Assembly: GCA_937874815.1 (NCBI GenBank)
Contig: CALNBW010000419.1
Location: 1 to 7,752 of the forward strand
Origin: an uncultured Bacillota bacterium
GTDB lineage: Bacteria; Bacillota; UBA994; UBA5500
DNA length: 7,752 nt
Reading direction: 5' to 3'
Shown here in pieces: positions 6,143 through 7,752 of this stretch. The notes under the pieces were generated by a model. It was not told the DNA's origin. It saw only the letters and a program-made list of their open reading frames with translations, and ran no database searches. A program made the translations under genes and the position numbers. How positions within the stretch are numbered: position 1 is the first letter of the stretch; every line of letters starts with the position of its first letter.

Positions 6143-6169
6143 ATTATATGAATGGCACAAAAACCATAT
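6143..6169 (-). promoter_or_regulatory. Candidate sigma-E-type (sporulation) promoter of ytxC
   Basis: CATATAAT (6143-6150) lies 13 nt downstream of ATATGG (6164-6169). The -10 matches the sigma-E form CATACAnT at all but one informative base, and the -35 keeps ATAT. The TATAAT inside it is also a perfect sigma-A -10, but there is no TTGACA-like box 16-18 nt upstream. Which sigma factor uses it is an inference. Confidence 0.5.
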
Positions 6170-6190
6170 ACAGCAAGGACAGGGCAGAGA

Positions 6191-6222
6191 AGCAAGAAAA
6201 CCTGCCGCAAAAGAGCGGCAGG
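6191..6222 (-). terminator. Intrinsic terminator of the RocB-like gene
   Basis: A perfect 8-bp GC-rich hairpin, CCTGCCGC (6201-6208) with GCGGCAGG (6215-6222), has a 6-nt loop and on the minus strand is followed by TTTTCTTGCTT. It lies 32 nt past the stop codon of the M20 gene and separates it from ytxC. Confidence 0.9.
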
Positions 6223-6254
6223 CCTTGGTCGGCGGTTGCCTGCGGTAATGTATT

Positions 6255-7752
6255 CTATTTCCTTAGCAGGCTAGCGACTAATCTTTCCAACAACTGCGGC
6301 AAGACATCTTTAGCAAAAGGAACATGAATCCTCTCAGTGAACTTGTGAATGTCACGACCAAAAGCACCCATATTCACAGCTGGGGCGTTGATCATACTTA
6401 GATCTTCAAGCGGCAGGTAGTAGGCGCTGCCCCAAGTCGGGCAGTTATCCTTGATGATCTCAACTACTTCAGCGGCATCTTGCAGCATGACGTAGCTAGA
6501 ATCGGAAATACCGAGATAGAACTCCTCATGCTTAAGATTTACCCCAAGTTCCTTTGCGTGGACCTGCAAAGCGGCAACTGCCTGCATCACGTGCAGTTCC
6601 TTCTCAGTTTCCCGGCGATTGCGGATATGCGGATAATAGGGCGGTGCAAAGGCAATAACTATTTTCGGCTCCCGATTGGGACAATGACGATGTGTTTCAT
6701 GAATTAGCTCCAGCGTGAGGCGCTGCAAATCCGTACCGCTCGCCTGTAGGCGCTCAGTTAGGCTATCGATGGCTCTTACCAGCTCTTCGCCATGGGCCGC
6801 ATAGGCCTGTTCCCACAGCTCCGCAAAGGTGAGAACCTGCGGCTGCCACTCTACCCTATTCAAAGACTTTCCAGCCGTTGCTTCCCAGGCCCTGACGGAC
6901 TGCTGATGCTGCTCTAAGGCGGCTACCATAGCTTCTTCGCATAATGCCTGCAACTTCTGCATCATCACCCTAGGCGAAGCCCCCAACGTGAATACATTGA
7001 AGAAGCCCCAAGCGACAGTTGGTGTAGATACATTGTAGCGCTGCTTCAAGTCACCGCCTAACAACAGCGTAGGCGGGAAAGAAACCTCACCAGCACCACT
7101 ATCAAAGAAATCGGGGTTCAATTCCAGCCGGCGCGTAACCTCGGCTAACAACAGATGCGCATTAAGGCCACTGTAAACAGTTCCGGCATGGGTCTCCTTG
7201 CCGAAACAGTAGACCAACGGCAGTATCTTGCCATCAGTGCCCGTCTGCACCACGTGTCCTTCATCGACGATGCCATGTGACTCGCTGTTTAAGGCTGCAA
7301 CAAAATCAAGGCCATACGCTACCTGCATTTCCCGCAGCAAATGAATGGCATGCCGCATACCCAAAGAGTTGTTTTCCTCGTCAGGCACTGTTAGGAGCAG
7401 CAAGTTGCCAGACAGCGCCGCGGGGTTAGCGGCCGCCTTCTCGATTAGGGCAATCTGAATTGCTAAACCATAGAGCATGTCCATCGTGCCCCGCCCAAAC
7501 AACCATTCCCCGCTCTCCAAATCAGCTCGCGCAGCCTCAGGCAATACCTGTGGGTTCTGCCTCAAAGCGTTGGTTAGTTCCTCGGGCCTAAAGGCCAGGT
7601 CCCTATAAACACCATAATCCTCAATGCCCACCACATCATGGTGGCTGAGCAGAATAACCGTCTGGTCACCCGTTCCCCGCACCAAGGCCGCTACCACAGC
7701 GGGCTCGTTCTCTGCCGGTAACGGTAACAACTGCAAATAATCTGGGTTGGCC
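6255..7752 (-). CDS. RocB-like M20 family zinc hydrolase (5' end outside window)
   Basis: The last 498 residues or so of a cytoplasmic M20/M25/M40 metallohydrolase. The frame is open to the window edge (ANPDYLQLLPLP at the visible start). Comparison with the family suggests that several dozen N-terminal residues are missing, so the TTG at 7734-7736 is an internal leucine and not the start. Counting from it, the dinuclear zinc site is complete: SHHDVVG (His 32, with catalytic Asp 34), GRGTMDM (bridging Asp 86), PDEEN (general base Glu 120 and ligand Glu 121), and a late His in KFTERIH. The segments VGIEDYG, RDLAF, ELT and LFGRGTMDM are those of RocB, the arginine-utilisation protein of Bacillus whose substrate is not established. 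The lid domain lies at about 180-400. It most likely cleaves a small peptide or acyl-amino acid. No rocA, rocD or rocF neighbour is visible, so I leave the symbol empty. Confidence 0.9.
   Translation of the reverse strand, partial: ANPDYLQLLPLPAENEPAVVAALVRGTGDQTVILLSHHDVVGIEDYGVYRDLAFRPEELTNALRQNPQVLPEAARADLESGEWLFGRGTMDMLYGLAIQIALIEKAAANPAALSGNLLLLTVPDEENNSLGMRHAIHLLREMQVAYGLDFVAALNSESHGIVDEGHVVQTGTDGKILPLVYCFGKETHAGTVYSGLNAHLLLAEVTRRLELNPDFFDSGAGEVSFPPTLLLGGDLKQRYNVSTPTVAWGFFNVFTLGASPRVMMQKLQALCEEAMVAALEQHQQSVRAWEATAGKSLNRVEWQPQVLTFAELWEQAYAAHGEELVRAIDSLTERLQASGTDLQRLTLELIHETHRHCPNREPKIVIAFAPPYYPHIRNRRETEKELHVMQAVAALQVHAKELGVNLKHEEFYLGISDSSYVMLQDAAEVVEIIKDNCPTWGSAYYLPLEDLSMINAPAVNMGAFGRDIHKFTERIHVPFAKDVLPQLLERLVASLLRK

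Noticed and set aside
6118..6210. N-terminal extension of ytxC beginning MRQVFLLLCPVLAVYGF, resembling a signal peptide
   Set aside because: The start codon would lie in the terminator hairpin of the upstream gene and the stretch covers the promoter; the ATG at 6117 has a proper ribosome binding site.
7734..7736. TTG as the start of the RocB-like gene
   Set aside because: The frame is open to the window edge and family homologues have conserved sequence upstream, including the visible NPDY segment; the true start is outside the window.

Overview
The window is a compact housekeeping segment of a low-to-mid GC Gram-positive genome, most likely an endospore-forming member of the Bacillota of the Clostridia type. 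Three things point there: the gene order ytxC-thrS-infC-rpmI-rplT, a T-box leader in front of thrS together with an L20 leader in front of infC, and strong AGGAGG-type ribosome binding sites. I cannot name the species. Every gene I can support lies on the minus strand, so the window reads from right to left.

From the right edge: (1) the 3' part of a RocB-like M20 family zinc hydrolase, whose 5' end lies outside the window, closed by an intrinsic terminator (about 6191-6222). (2) ytxC, a family described as a putative sporulation protein, preceded by a promoter that looks like a mother-cell (sigma-E type) promoter. (3) A strong sigma-A promoter, a 230-280 nt threonine T-box leader with specifier ACC, and a full-length threonyl-tRNA synthetase gene, thrS. 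(4) A second strong promoter starting at the thrS stop codon, an L20-type attenuator leader, and the operon infC (ATC start codon), rpmI and rplT (IF3, L35, L20), ended by a perfect hairpin terminator. (5) A potassium uptake pair: the membrane subunit ktrB (trkH/ktrB family), then the first 57 codons of the cytoplasmic regulatory subunit ktrA, which runs off the left edge.

The regulatory logic is mainly transcription attenuation. Uncharged tRNA-Thr should open the T-box terminator and allow thrS expression. Excess ribosomal protein L20 should close the leader of its own operon. No separate terminator is visible after ytxC or after thrS, so these two attenuators are also the only visible stops for transcripts arriving from the gene upstream.

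I see no mobile element, CRISPR array, tRNA, rRNA or defence-type gene, and no previously undescribed system. The points most worth a second look are small: a two-codon upstream ORF overlapping the ktrB start, the sigma-E-like ytxC promoter feeding into the thrS T-box, the ATC start of infC, and the promoters packed against upstream stop codons.
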